A stretch of DNA of 64,000 bases from Cystobasidium ongulense (GCA_022835595.1 BQUP01000006.1:819307-883306); one strand, 5' to 3'. Shown: positions 1 through 14,857, counted from the first letter of the stretch. The notes: a model not told the origin generated them from the sequence alone. Program-made: numbers and translations.

Positions 1-567
1 CTAATAATGTCATACTGTCAATGCGTGCAGGTCTCGCTTTCCCGATCCATGTCCGCCGACTTGCCTAATCTGGCAACCGTCGTCACCGCCAGAGCCACGA
101 GGCGAGCGTGATTCTAGCTGTCAGTGAAGTGGGTGGGCTGCAGGATGTCGTGCCATGTCACCGACTGCCTCGTTGAAGCACAAGCGCTTGCACACGGACA
201 GGATCTTCATGGGATAGCACTGCACCAACCATCATCGCTCAGCCAGCCGCACAGCTGAGGTCGACCTGACTGCCCATTCCATTCTCCGCTGGACGACACC
301 AGCAATCAGATCAATCGAGCAGGACACAAACCACAAGCTCGCTCTACATTCCAACAAACAGGTTCCAGTAAACACAAGCTCGCTCGCATACGGGACCTTG
401 GCCTCCTCTCTGCTTCCTCGCTAGGAACTGTCAACAAGCTTCGAGCTGGTCTCACCTTGGGCCTCGCTCGCTATCGTCCGATTTGTGACAGACAGACCGG
501 CATACGAGGAAGCTCTTTCAGGAAAACGACCAGGACTGTGTCCTGCTAGAAGCACTCGCACACAAGC
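1..567. other. Upstream region of the peroxiredoxin-like gene
   Basis: I see no convincing gene here. The stretch probably holds the promoter and 5' UTR of the plus-strand gene starting at 568. A 13-base string, CACAAGCTCGCTC, occurs twice about 42 bases apart, near 331 and 373. The left neighbour lies outside the window. Confidence 0.5.
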
Positions 568-3500
568 ATGGCTATCTCAGTTATCGGCCCCATACCCGAC
601 TCTGAGCGATTCGTCGAGCTCGTCGAGCCGGTCTCTTCTCCAGCCGCATCTCGCGCTCCTAAAAGTGGCTACCTTTCTGGATCTGGCAGGAAAGGCAGTC
701 CAGCACGACCACCGAGAAACTCTGCTCGAGGGCTGCAAATATTCACACCTGCGACTCTGTCAGAGAAGCTAGAAGAGCATGGAGCTCGCTCGCCCACTAC
801 TAAAGCTGCAGACGGGCCAGCTGGAAATAGCACAGAGGAAGATGACGGCGTTGAACGATTCTACAGCCCTCTATCATCGCCCGCAATCTTATCACAGCCA
901 ACACTCACACCCAAACATCGCAATAGAACAAGTGAAATACCAGTATATCCAGTCCATACCAACAAAGAATCTGGCGTTACTCGTGCATTCAGAAGCAAGA
1001 CCGGCACGAATGGATCCATCTCCCTTAGCATTCTGCCCTCGGCTGCAGCACTTAGTGATATGTTGGAGCAAAAGTCAGCAAGTCAGATCGATGTGCCTTC
1101 GTCGACATACCAACCTTCTTCTGGATTCAATCGATCCAATGTCTCTCTTGCCTCGCCTCCCACGGTTCGAAGACCGAGTGCGGCTTCAACAGCTGGTTCG
1201 GTGAACACCAGACCTCTAGCAATCAAACGTAAGAAACCTGCGCTGTTCAGTCCTGAAGAAGCTACTTTGCCTGTTTCTAGAGCGGCTTCCATAGATGCAT
1301 GCACACCAACTTCGGAAGATGGGAATTTCAGTATACAAGGAAGTCCAGTCCGACGAAATCTAGATCTAGCACTTCCCGTAACGCAAACTTTCCAGACTCC
1401 TCTTAGGCGTATCCCGCAGTCAGACGTTACTCCACCTTCTACACCACCTACTTGGACAGGATCAACTCGTTCGGATAGCTATACAGACGAAGATGGTATA
1501 CCTATTTCACCTCGAAGTTCTGCTAATCCACAATTGAGCCAGACACCATCCGTCAAAGGCAGGAAACTAGACTATGGAGGTATATCTCCTACTAGTTCAA
1601 GAAACGAAGGCGACGATACTGTTGTTGCGCCTGAAGTATCGACAAGAGGAACAGATCTCCCCATGCCTGATACGTGCAATCTAGAAGAAATGCAAGATCG
1701 ACCTGGTCTATTACGGCGAGACTCTGATGATTCTACAGATTACGAAGATGAAGAAGACGATGAAGAAGAAGGTGAAAGCGTACATAATTTTGGGTTGGAT
1801 AATTTCCCTGTCCCTTCTGTCGTTCTAAGTTCTGCTAAGAATACACCTAGAATGTACCCTGTTTCTCCTGTGATGGTGGATAACCTCGCATCTATGCCTG
1901 CTGTGAGAAAGGCCAGTATTGCTAGTACTTTGAGCAGACTTAGACCAAAGACGGATCTTTATCCTATTCCTACCGATGCTGAAGGTAATCAAGAATGGGA
2001 TCAAGCGACGGAGGTAAGCCTTGGAGAAAGCTATATCTTGATTCTAGTCGGAGCAGTCCTAACTGACGGCTACATTTATGTTCGTTTCACAGCTCGAAGT
2101 CCGGGATAGAGTATTCAGAGCGGAAATCAAGAAACCAAATAAAGCAGACAAGATCAGACGTAAGGATTTACAAAAACAATTTGATCAATTTAAAAAACCT
2201 ACGAAATTGGAACTATACGAAGCTTCTTTACTCTCTGTTAGAGATGAAAACGGACATAAAATCAAATTTGGTTCTTTGTTCGAAGACAAAAAGACTATTG
2301 TTTGTTTTATCCGTCATTTCTGGTATGTTCCTCTTACTTCTTTGGGATGTACTCTTTTCTACACTGCTCCAAGCTGACCTCTTGACATTCATAACTTCTC
2401 CCCGGCACGATCAATACTGCATGATCTAGGTGCTCACAATGCCAGAATTACGTCGATGCAATCACCAAAGTGAAGCCTGAAATACTCGCAAAATATAATA
2501 TGAATCTCGTCATTATCTCAAACGGTAGTTGGAAGATGATTAAATCATATCGTAAGATGCTAGGGAATAGATGTGCTTATCCGATATATACAGATCGAGC
2601 TAAACATATTTACACTGCCCTTGGAATGACATTACGTACTTGGGATGCAGGTAAAGAAAAAGAAAGAGGAGGTTATATACAAAATTCTTTAGGTGCTTCA
2701 GTTATAGCTGGTATTAAGAGTGGAGTTAAATTACCTATGAAACCACCTGGAGATCAACAACAATTAGGTGGTGAATTTATACTAGGTCCAGGTTTGAATA
2801 GTAATATTTCATTCTGTCATAGAATGAAGACTACAAGAGGACATGCTGAAATTGAAGAAGTTTTAGCTTCTGTTGGTATTCATTTGGAAGAAGAAACTAA
2901 AATGCTAGGGTTAATGAATAGTAGATCTGGTACCGCTACTCCTTCTTCACCTCATCCAAATCAAAATAGCAGCAAGAGAACGTCAGCAAATGGATCTTCA
3001 AGCTTGCCTAATTCACCTTCTTTAGCTACATTGATCGTCAATCGCCTACATGGAAGCAATCCCAGACATACAAGTTCAACTTCTCCTCCAAGTTCTCCTA
3101 CAGTTAGCTCGACAGGTGGAATAGGAGGAGGTATTGCAAGCTCAAACTCGATTGCTAGGATCCCGTCTCCCAAAGGAATAGAACGTAAACGATCGAATAG
3201 ATTACAAAAGAAGAATAAGAATTCACCAAATGACCTGAGATCTTCATCTGCTATCTCTCAATCGCGCATCGACCTACCAACTTCTGCTAGTCCACAACCA
3301 CAATCACCATCTTCTTCTGGTCTTGATATTACCCGTCTCTCGCTTGAAGCCAAAGAACGAGCTGAACGAACGCGTCCTATTTCTAGCTCTAGTCTTGGTA
3401 ACAAAGATAGAGGTGAATATCGCTATTCTGGTATAATCAATGACTATCGTGAAGATGCTGTACTAGAAGAGGAGGAAGATGATAACGATGAAGAAGAAGG

Positions 3501-3975
3501 ACGAATTGTCCGTGAATCGATCAAGAATAGGGAAAGAAAACATTCTTCTGCTCCTCCTCATTTACCAACGCCTATTGCTATTACTCCATTAAGCATGGGG
3601 TTTTTACAAGTCCCAAGCAATACTCCGCCATTGTTTAGCTCTAGTAGCGTAACAGACAATGAACAGCGAAGAAGATCAATCTCACATCCTTCCTATAATC
3701 AGCAACCAGAACCTAATCCTACGATTGATGAAATCTACGATGGCTATCTTAAGACACCATCACAACAATCTAATGGTCATCAAAGGGAAGAGAATGATGT
3801 GAGAGAGAATGGAATACATCAAACATCATCTCGGTTCAGTGAAGATAGTGATGATGATGATGAAAATAGCAAGAATAAGAGAGACAGTAAAAGGAAAAGT
3901 GCGACCAGTTCTAATTCGAGGAATTCTTCCACTTTGAACAAATCTAGATCTTTTGTTAAAAGTTTGAACTTCTAG
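568..3975 (+). CDS. AhpC/TSA-like peroxiredoxin-fold protein with long disordered arms
   Basis: Three exons (568-2013, 2093-2322, 2430-3975) join in frame to about 1073 aa. The central part, roughly residues 485-720, is a thioredoxin-fold domain of the AhpC-TSA_2 / PRXL2 (AAED1) type. The second splice junction creates a W-C-S-Q-C motif near residue 560, right after the hydrophobic strand IVCFIRHFW. Further on are the family-like strings NMNLVIISNG and YPIYTDRAKHIYTALGM. The arms are very long and low in complexity: a Ser/Pro-rich N-terminus of about 480 aa with an acidic patch (EDEEDDEEEGE), and a Ser/Asn/Glu-rich C-terminus with basic runs. Family members with this domain are thought to be redox-active, but the substrate is unknown. 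The start chosen is the first in-frame ATG of the open frame. The third exon is distinctly AT-rich compared with the following genes. Confidence 0.8.
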
Positions 3976-5018
3976 AATCAAAAGACAAGTTTAGTGGAAT
4001 TATAAAGGAAGAGGACAGACATTCAGTTGAGTGAGTCAGTCGTAGACTTGTACCTAATTCAATACGGGGCCTTGGCTGGAAGTAGTGTAGTATCATCATT
4101 TATTCCAAGTCAGTACTTCATAGTGTATCATTTTTCTTGCCATAACCATACCAAACATTCAACATACCAACATACCATTCATCCGGCTTGCCATCATCGT
4201 TTCAATTCAACAATCTGTACCCTTCAGAATACCATCTAATAAACAATTGACAAGCAAATAAACATGATTCTATCAGATAGATTTCGTTTACTTCATTACC
4301 TGTATCTCAGTATCAATGTACATTTTCCCCACCCCAATCTTTCTATATTTTCTGTTTTATTAGTACTCAAGGAACATTGTCTACTCATAGGCAGCCAGTG
4401 ATGTTACTCGTAATTACTAAATCGACAAAGACCAGGACTAGTTGTGGACTTGCACCCTTCGTCGATGATCTCGCGTACCGACCTGGCCGAGATTAGGAGG
4501 TGGCGCGAACCCTTTTCCGTTCACGTGCCAGCTGATCACCACAACACCCGGCTGCAGGACAAGTGGAGGATGGCAGATGGCGAGTGCAGGCGTGGACGAT
4601 GGATGAGAGTGTGTCGGGACAGTGTCGTGCAGGATAGACTGCGGCGGGTGCGATCCTATCGCTTCACGCTTCCTCGATCGCAGACAGCCAGCTTTGTTGT
4701 GGACGCGGACATGGACGACGAGCAAGACAGGACAGAGGAAGAGCAGGAAGAGAGCGTGCGGTGGGTGGATGGATGGATGGAGTGTGTGTGTATGCATTAG
4801 TCATCGCGTATCCCGGCATGCATGCACCCACGCAATAATGTCATAAACAAAGAGCTTCTCCCTTGATATTCTTCAAAGGCATTCCTCTCTCTCTCCATCA
4901 CAACAAACACACGGATTCCCGCTGCAGCTCTCTTTCGCTCCAATTCCCACACCGCGACAGGAACTATACTCCCGCACATCGACGCATTCGACCATACTCT
5001 AGCAGAATACTCAGCACC
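3976..5018. other. Intergenic region between the peroxiredoxin-like gene and histone H1
   Basis: The first half is AT-rich and looks like 3' UTR and spacer. The stretch 4440-4800 is GC-richer, contains GGATGGATGGATGG-type repeats near 4765 and a CACGTG at about 4524, and is open on both strands. I read it as upstream control sequence of the H1 gene rather than a gene. A pyrimidine-rich leader precedes the H1 ATG. Confidence 0.45.
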
Positions 5019-6250
5019 ATGTCCGCCTCAAAGACCGCTGCTCCAAAGAAGGCTGCTGCCGCAAAGACGGCGCCTGCTGCTCCAAAGGCATCCACCCATC
5101 CCAGCTTTATTGAGATTGTCAAGGTGAACAACAGCGGTGGAGGGATGAGACCTGGATATCCTGCTAATGCACACTCTCATCCTCGCTTCTACCCACTCTG
5201 CACTCTCCCTCTTCCCATCTCGCGCCCCCGTCCGACACTCCCCCACCGCCCATCCTCAGGAAGCCATCGTCTCGTCCAGCGACCGCGCAGGCGTCTCGCG
5301 CGCCTTCATCAAGAAGTGAGTGCACAACCACACGCCAGATCCGACTAGAGTGGTCTCGTGCGCATCCATTGCACCATCCCACATCCTCGCACCTCGCCTG
5401 CTCGCCGCGTGCTTCCCTCACGCCCATCGCGGGTGTTTGTGATCAGCGAGGTCCGTCGAAGCGCGAGTGGCGTTTGGATGGATGGGATGGGCAAATTGGA
5501 TGGACGAAAGAGACTTTGATACACAACACCTTCTTAATACAAGCATACTAACAAGCTCATCCTGCATTGATTAGGTTCATGCAAGAAAAGTACAAGCTCG
5601 AAGACTCGAACACCAACAACTCGCACCTCAACAGAGCTCTCCAGAAGGGTAGGTCGTCCTTGCTCAATGGTCGGAAATAATGACCTGCAGTTTGCATTAC
5701 TTCGACCAAATAACAAGTCTAATGCATATACTGACTGCATTGCAACCTTGTTGTCATCCTCATCCTCATCCTACTCTTCTCTCGCTCTCACTCCCGTCGT
5801 CACCGTCTTCCACTACTAATCCACTACAGGCTCCGACGACGGCACCTTTGACTTCCCCAAGGGACCATCCGGCAAGGTCAAACTGAGCAAGGCTCCCACA
5901 TCAGCCGGTAAAGAGGTGAGTCCATTTTTGAATTCCGTACTACACTCGATAACCTCAAAATATCGTCCCCCCTCCGGTTGTCTCTCTAAGCTTACTGACA
6001 TTATCCAGCAGAACAAAGCTCCCGCTGTCAAAGGCGCAGCTAAGAAATCTACCACCTCCGCTGCTGCTGAGAAGAAGGCTGCACCAGCTGCTGCTCCGAC
6101 TACTAAGCGCACTAAGGCTCTAGCTGCTACTACCGCTGCTAAAGCAAAGGAGACCGCTAAGAAGGCACCAGCTAAGAAGCCAGTTGCAAAGAAGGTGCGC
6201 GAAGTCAGTTCATGGACAGTATGGACTTGTATTGAATGACTGACTTTGTT

Positions 6251-6284
<34 letters not shown>

Positions 6285-6709
6285 GCTTCGTTTCTCCTTG
6301 TTGGTCTTTCTGCATACAGGCCCCCGCTACTGCCTCCAAGCCTGCCAAAGCTGCCGCTGCTCCCGCTAAGAAAAGCGCCACTAAAGCTACCACTGCCAAA
6401 GCTGCCCCGAAAGCTGCCCCTGCCAAGAAGACTGTGAGTGTTTCGCTCAACATTCAGGAAAACATGCTTGGTTTTGGTTGATAAATATTAATATTTATCC
6501 TTGTGAACAATCATTAGACCGCCAAGACTGCCCCAGCAGCCAAAAGTAAGACCGCAACCAAGCCAGCAGCCGCTAAGAAGACTACAGCAGCAGGAAGTAA
6601 GGCCACCGGCGCCAGTAAAGCTAAAGCTACCAAGTCCTCAACCGCTGCTACTAAATCAACAGAAACGAAGAAGACGCCTCGTCAAGCACCGAAAAACCGT
6701 TCTGCTTAA
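5019..6709 (+). CDS. Linker histone H1
   Basis: Seven exons join in frame to about 270 aa: 5019-5123, 5260-5315, 5575-5648, 5830-5915, about 6009-6194, 6320-6433 and 6518-6709. Residues about 25-110 form the winged-helix globular domain: HPSFIEIVKEAIVSSSDRAG, then SRAFIKKFMQEKYKLED, NSHLNRALQKG, and GTFDFPKGPSGKVKLSK. The rest is a Lys/Ala/Pro-rich tail with repeated AAKK/APAKK units, as expected for a DNA-compacting linker histone in chromatin. The start ATG follows CAGCACC and leads straight into the short basic N-tail. Six introns is many for a histone gene. The fifth intron carries a long (CT)n tract. The fourth intron's acceptor could be at 6008 or 6011, which changes the product by one Gln. 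Confidence 0.93.
6252..6282 (+). repeat. (CT)n microsatellite inside an H1 intron
   Basis: An uninterrupted run of about 15 CT units lies in the intron 6195-6319 of the H1 gene. It falls in the polypyrimidine part of the intron ahead of the acceptor at 6318-6319. It is likely length-variable between strains. Confidence 0.9.
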
Positions 6710-7685
6710 TCCACTACAATTATCGGTTGAAGTTCCAAGAAGACGTAATTTTAAAAATGTTTACAAGACTTTCCAACTTGGTTGAAAACATTCTTTCTCG
6801 TTGAAAAACCTTATCAAATCTTGGGACCTTCAGTTTCATATTAGTAATAGGTTACCGTGTCGCGTACGGGTTTCCCACGCACGCGCGTCTTCTCTTTTTC
6901 TACTTGTCTTCTTCCATCTCATCAGTGGATTCTCCACTAGCTATATATCCCTCTTTTGATTCCCCTCCCTTTTCGATTTTCCCACTCCCAAGGAAGTAAG
7001 GAATTATTTGCACTTTCAAATGCAATCCTGCTTTTTTTCGGAGATGATCTTTGGTTTCCGTCTTCCTTCTTCTCCAATAATCTGTGCTAGCCTTTTCTCC
7101 CTCTTGTCGGAAATAACAGTCAAACTCAGAGTTCTACCGTAGTTAGTGTTCTTTGTGGTCTTCCTCTTCTTCCTATTCTATAATACCGTCGTACTCTCAA
7201 TCTTCCCCCGCCCTCCGTTCTCCTCGAATTAGGATGTTTCTAGGAATTAGTGGAAGACAAATGCGATTAACTTGTTGTGTGTTCCTTTGTTGTGTCTACT
7301 CTTTTCTTTTTCTCCTCTACTATCGCTATGCGGAAATACTAGGTTGCCAAATTCAGTTTACTTTCATTCATTCTTTCGCTCGGTTGCTCTCGCTTGGATG
7401 CTCGTTCCGTCAAGGTGCAGCCTCGTCACTTATCCAAACTTTTGCGGAATTCTCACTCGTGGAACGCGGCTAGCTCATAGAGATTTGAGACGTGAACTTG
7501 GCTGTGAGCAATACGATATTGCTGACTCGGGGATCGCTAAGTGGAATCGTATTGCGAATGTCAGAACTCTGTGTATACAACAGTGATATTGCTTCTACCT
7601 CAAAGAGGCTGCAATGACTACTAGCAGGAATGGGCGAATTCCTGATTTGAACTGTTCAAAGTGATTTTTGTGTTCAAAACTAGAC
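6710..7685. other. Convergent intergenic region between H1 and the deubiquitinase gene
   Basis: This region lies between two gene 3' ends, so no promoter is needed. It nevertheless contains CTATATATCC at 6941-6950 followed by several hundred bases that are strongly pyrimidine-rich on the plus strand. Short open frames at 7153-7473 and 7272-7586 have no recognisable protein character. It may be long 3' UTRs or a separate noncoding transcript. Confidence 0.4.
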
Positions 7686-10600
7686 TTATACGAAATTGCG
7701 ACACACTGCATCAACACGTTGAGGTATCTCTACTTTACGGACATATGTGAGCCAGTATGGATTAGCTGTTGATCCCGTCGTATTTGCGAATACTTCAGAA
7801 ACTTGTACATCGGTGACCTAAAGGGCGGAAATGTATTGAGCATACTATGGTCATGGTACTGCTAGACGTGCACTTACTGATTCATCGTTGAACTTCAGCC
7901 AGCGTTCGGGCTGGTATGGCAGTGCCCGCTGGTATACTGTTTGGCAAAGTAGTCACAAGTCTGTCAGCAAACATCAGCATGTCCACGAAGAAGCCAGTAT
8001 ACTTACAATAGTAATGGCCGTAACCAGCTGCACCAAGATGTATGAACACACTAGAGAGCTCATACTCGTTCTCGATATCGTCTGACCAGATCTCCTCTAC
8101 TTCTCGACGGCATGCATCCAATCTTTGTTTGGCTTCCAATATATCCTTGTCGATTGCACCAGCATGTTGGGCTAACAATGCAAGCACATTATCGTTTTCA
8201 TCCCCGATTGTTTGACGAAACTCCTGCATAAAAGTATCCTCTTCTGTGCTTTCAGTCTGACTGAGTTGCCTCAATGAATCGGCGGCAATGTTCAGTATAT
8301 CAGGCAAAGTTTGCTATGAGAAAAGTAGCTACGTTAGCTAAGAACCTTGCAGGGTCATACGTAAGATATCGCCTACTTGATCTTCGTCCTTTTGTTCAAG
8401 CCTGACCAGCTTCGCTTGAAGTTTCGTTAGTTCCGACCGAAGCTGACTGCTCCGGCTTTGTTTCGTGGCAAACTCCGGAGAACGGCCTTCTGGAGAGAGA
8501 TATCTACCCATACGCAATGTCTGAGGGAAGGGCATATATGCATTTGACTTGTATATGCGCGAAGTAGCACGATCGAATTGTACCCTTTGCAGCTGAATTT
8601 GGAGGATTGGGGGAAGTTGGGTTAAAACATCCTGACGTTTAGCTTTCTTACCTTCTATGTCGACGATAGAAGGTGCAAAAGCCGCATCCAAGCCATCGTA
8701 GAGATCGTTGCCCTCTTTTGCAACATCGACCAATTGATATCCAAACGTCTCCTCTTTCACTCGCTTAGTGTCTTCTTCCGTCTCGAACTCCAACGTCTGT
8801 AACGTCGTACCATAGAACAAGCTTTGAACAAAGCTACATGGCTGTCCAGCTAGAGTAGGAGGATTTGACTGCCTGCTTATCTTGCTGTCATCGATAGCGC
8901 TTTCGATCTGGAAAAGGACATTGTCCATAGCTTCAGAGACATCGTTCTGCCGACCAAACATCATATTCGTCTCGGCTATAGTCGTAGATGGTGTCCTAGG
9001 CGGCAAAGGCGGGGGCGAGAGGGTCTTTTCTTCTTTTCCTTGTGGAACAGATGGTTTACGCATCTGACCTTCGGATACAATCTCTACGACTCCATCTTCG
9101 CCGTTTTGAGCTACCATGGCCGTTGCGCTACCGCTGTTGTCTATGGAAGTCTGCTCGCTAATCTCAATCGCTTCCGGCGAGTTGGCCTTTACAGCGGGCC
9201 CATCGTTGTCTATGTCCATCTGACCGGCATCTTCGTCGAAGTGATCGCTAGTTCGCTTGCCCAGCACAGACGGCGAGCCAAGCTTCTGGTCCCGAATGGC
9301 ATTGTTTGCTGATTGCGCAGCTGCAAGGCCTTCCCCGTCAGCCGCCCTTGCAGCGATGTCGGTGGAGGGGTGCCTCCGTGCTTCGCCGTCGATCCTCATT
9401 TCGGCGGCACTACTGACATCGTCGCCAGCTTTGGTTTCCCCAGAAGATGATGATGGCCCCTTCGCCGGCTGCAGCGACGCTGTCTCCTCATCTTTGCTCG
9501 AAACTAAAGCCAAGTATGCCAGATCGCGAGTTGGTCTGACTGACGCGACTTTCTCGTGGATAAGCTCGTAGAAAAGCTGAGAAAGCAGTTTCGTAACTAA
9601 TTGGGCGGTTTTTGTTAGCCAATCTCACGTTCGCGAGACAGACTTTAGATTGTACGTACACTTTGTAGATCGCTCAATCTCTCGAAGAGTGATGTTCCGG
9701 CCACCCACGCGCTTGCTCGTTTCTATTTCTTCAAAAGGTCTCGTTTCTTGGTATTTGTCGAAATCAAGTACGACGTCTCGCAATTCCTTTATCGTGAAAA
9801 AATACTGGAGGAGACTATTGAGATAGCAGGTATTGCCGATATTCTGGAGCCCAGCCGGTCTATCGACGCTGATTGGCGCCTCTCGCGGCGCTTCGAGTAC
9901 CTCTGTGATAATAGTAGTCAGAGGAGCAGGGCTGAATCGTGATGCTTTCATGTAACTTACCTGGCAGTAGACCGCTTTGAAGGAATTGTTTGATGGCGTC
10001 ACTCTTCCGATCGTCTCCTATGACACCTAAAGCCGCTCGCGCTTTTTCCTTCTGGAAGTCACTGGCTGTCTCTTCGGTCAACTGCAGGAGAGGATGGTAA
10101 GCCAACTTCTCTCGACACCTAGGATCCCTCACTCACAAACATGATAGACACAGCAGAGCACAAGAGATTGTCGTTCAGATCCTTCGACATCTGAAGGTAG
10201 CCAAAGGCTTCATCTACTGTCATGTCGCCCACCGCGGGCTTTGCGGGTGAAGCGCTTTCCACGACCGCTTGCAGCAAGTCACTTCGAGTGACTTTGGCGA
10301 GTAACGTAATGGCATCCTTCAGCTCCTTAAGGTCAGATTCGCTGCCCTGGTGTTTTGGGACGTCTTCTTTACTATCCTGATATGCCGAAGCGATGGTATC
10401 CTCATGAGGCCAATCACTGATAGGATAGCTAAAGAAGCTTTGCCCCGGTTGGTGGAAAGGTTGCAGTCTCAGTCTAGCTAGCGCTCGCACAACTTCCGAA
10501 TACCCGTAGCGGTCTTGACTGCGTTCTGTCGCAATCAGCATTTGTAGCGACTCCCGGTGGTCGCCGCGCAGCGAAGCGACCTCTACTAGGGCGTCAAGGT

Positions 10601-12702
10601 AGTATAATTGATGTCTTCTGTCCGTCTCCAAGTGGCAGTTGTAAGCAAAAGCGATATCTTCGTCCGCTGTTTCAGGTGTCACGCCTAGGGTTTGGTAAAC
10701 CCTAGCGAAGCCTTCCGCGTTCTTGAAATCTGTATCAGATGGCACATATTTGCCTACTATATCGGGACCTGTCATCTGCTCGAGTGACCTTTCAAATGAT
10801 TTCGGTTTAATGAGTTCCATCACTTCCGAACCTGCTGGAGGCCCTGGCACGGTCTGGAGACTTGCCACCCATAGCGATAGCTCGACGAATGCCCGCGATA
10901 GAAGCAGAATGACGTTCAAAGAGGGTGGAGGAGGCTCCAATATGGCCTTTCCATCTGTTGTTTTTCCGGTGGTGAATTGTAGACGCTCAAATAAGGCAAT
11001 GCTATGGACACAAGGAAGCGGTTAGATGCTTCGCTATAAATCAAAAAGGAAAGTTCGCTTACGCCAATGGATTCTTGCCTAAACGTTTGGTAAAGGTCGA
11101 TCCTGATGTGGGAATTCCCAGCATGTTGGTATCATAAAGCACATTCCTCAAGACTCTGTAATCGATGGGGCGATACTTCAGCTTATATATCTTCCAACGA
11201 GCTACGCGCACTTACTTCCAAATATATTCTAGGGCAGACAAGATAACTGAAGGGTTTCTTTGAGGTTCCGGTTTCTGTTTTTCTTCTTCAATCCGTGCTT
11301 TGACGAACGAATGGCAAAGCGAGGAACCTAATACCGAAGGTATGACATTTGGCGGCGAAACTGCGAAAGTGTTCCGACACCCCGAGCACACGAACAGATC
11401 CCAGCAGTTTCGAGGAGACGTGGGTGGCCCTGCCCAGCAAGCGTGAGACGAGTCCATTGGATCCGGGAAACTGGCTGATGACGGTCCGCCTAGAACGGGC
11501 TCTGAGCGGAGATCTCGCCGCGAACTCAAGGCAGGTGCTGAATCTTCTTGTGACGGCCGCAGGATGAACCTTGGATCGATTCCATGTGGCACTCGTACGT
11601 AATGATGCGTCTTCCTAATTCCCCTGTTTCGCAACAATTGACATTCACCACCGACTGGCGTGATGAAACGTTCCTTTGCAATGTCTCTCGGTATGGGTGT
11701 TATTACCGTCCAAGCTTGATCTGACACACTGTAGTACGCATGAGGATGAGGTCGCGCCTGCTGAAGTGATGCATTGCTGAAAGAATTGGTTGACGATGCT
11801 TTCTGCTTTCCCGGGCTGGAGGTACTCCCACTGTTTTGTCTCGCTGGCAGGGCGCCCGACTTAGGGCTGCTGCCTTCCGAAGCCGTTGGTGCCACGATTG
11901 ATGACCCACTACCGAGGGCCTGAGAGTAGCTTCGAGCAGGCGGTGACGCTGGAAATCGTGCTGGTGAAGCTGGAGGCTGACTACCAGCTTGCGCAGGTCT
12001 TGAAGGGCTCGGTCGTGGTACATACGCATTGTCGAGTTCGTAGTCGACGAGACTCTTAACATCAAAGCTTTCAGGCCATTCGAATGCAGAGCCAAGGCGA
12101 AACGCCGGGTGGTTAGAGTGTCCGAGAATGGCATTAGGGAGATACCCATGTCCTTCAAGTTGCATCGTTTCGGCTGTGGGATAGTGGATGGTCGCGTCGA
12201 GCTGTGCATTGTCGTCTACGCTCGGCGGCGAAGGCGGGAATTGACTATCGTCGGCGTCGAGATCTATTCCAACCACGGGAGGGTCCGCCGACTCGTTATG
12301 TTGTATATCAATTTCCATAGCGTGCGAGGCGTCGGCTGAATGTCGCCGGTCACTAGTTTCGCTCGTCCTGATGGCGTGGAGAGGCGGTCGTGAGCTGCTT
12401 CCATAGAAGCTGCTTGATGCTACAGGTGCCAGAGGCTGTTCTTTGACGGCTGGGTTTGACTTCGAGCCTGCTCTTGCTGGACCGCTGCCTGTTCGTGGGC
12501 CGGTTGAGGTTGCTGTACTCGTGAAGGTAATCGAAAGGAACAGCGTCAGCGAAAGGTGCACGGCGGTACAGACCACACGCAGAACAACTGACAGGCATTC
12601 TCATCCGGTTGTGTATCGTCATGCTGGGTCATCGCACTCTCCAGCGAAATCAAGGCTGGTCTGATTTGCAGCAAAGGAACCGCGTGTACGTTGGGCAGTC
12701 AT
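7686..12702 (-). CDS. UBP2: Ubp2-type ubiquitin carboxyl-terminal hydrolase
   Basis: Multi-exon cysteine protease of the USP family, which removes ubiquitin from conjugates; the Ubp2 branch is known for acting on Lys63 chains. The catalytic Cys box reads GLQNIGNTCYLNSLLQYFF (around 9850-9800). The His box reads HLGAAGYGHYY, followed after a splice by ERWLKFNDES. Between them is the long acidic insertion typical of large USPs, and the upstream region has an LGVTPETADEDI..AY helical module like that of Ubp2. The last exon ends ANPYWLTYVRK...VCRNFV with its stop at 7686-7688. The N-terminal third is disordered and Ser/Pro-rich. The 5' end is uncertain: an ATG at 12702 begins MTAQ, but the first introns could be placed in more than one way. 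The neighbouring nitronate monooxygenase stop lies only about 110 bp upstream. Confidence 0.85.
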
Positions 12703-12811
12703 AAGTAGTGGATGGAAACGCCACTGTAGGTTTGCAACAATTTCCCATGCTCTTCTTACAATGCCAAACTCATTACATATATAACAATAGCTGAATCAAA
12801 CCATACTGTAG

Positions 12812-14577
<1,766 letters not shown>

Positions 14578-14857
14578 CTTGACGAGAGACTGAGTTCAAT
14601 CAGGCGAGCCTGGACGCGCGAGCAAGCAGACAGCGTTATTGGAGGAGCAGTAGGCACTGGAAAGACGAGTTGATGGGTCGGAACAGGCAATGCAATCAAA
14701 AGCTCTCGCTGTCACGAGCAAGCAATCGAGCAGCTCCTCCGGCTGTGAGGACGCCGGGCCGAGGACTCAACAGTGAAAACAGATAGATATGCAGTGTAGT
14801 CATCTAACTAAGGTGTGTAAGTGTCATACACAATGATCTATCAATGTTTAACTGCAC

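Noticed and set aside
4438-4800. Overlapping open frames of about 118 codons on both strands
   Set aside because: Composition is driven by GC-rich simple sequence, there is no domain or splice support, and the position fits the H1 upstream region.
7153-7586. Two overlapping plus-strand ORFs of about 105 codons
   Set aside because: Ser/Leu/Phe/Tyr-rich translations of a pyrimidine-rich tract with no protein-like pattern; more likely untranslated.
12353-12622. Alternative N-terminal frame MTIHNRMRMPVS... for the deubiquitinase
   Set aside because: It conflicts with the long in-frame reading downstream; only one of several possible first-intron placements, left unresolved.
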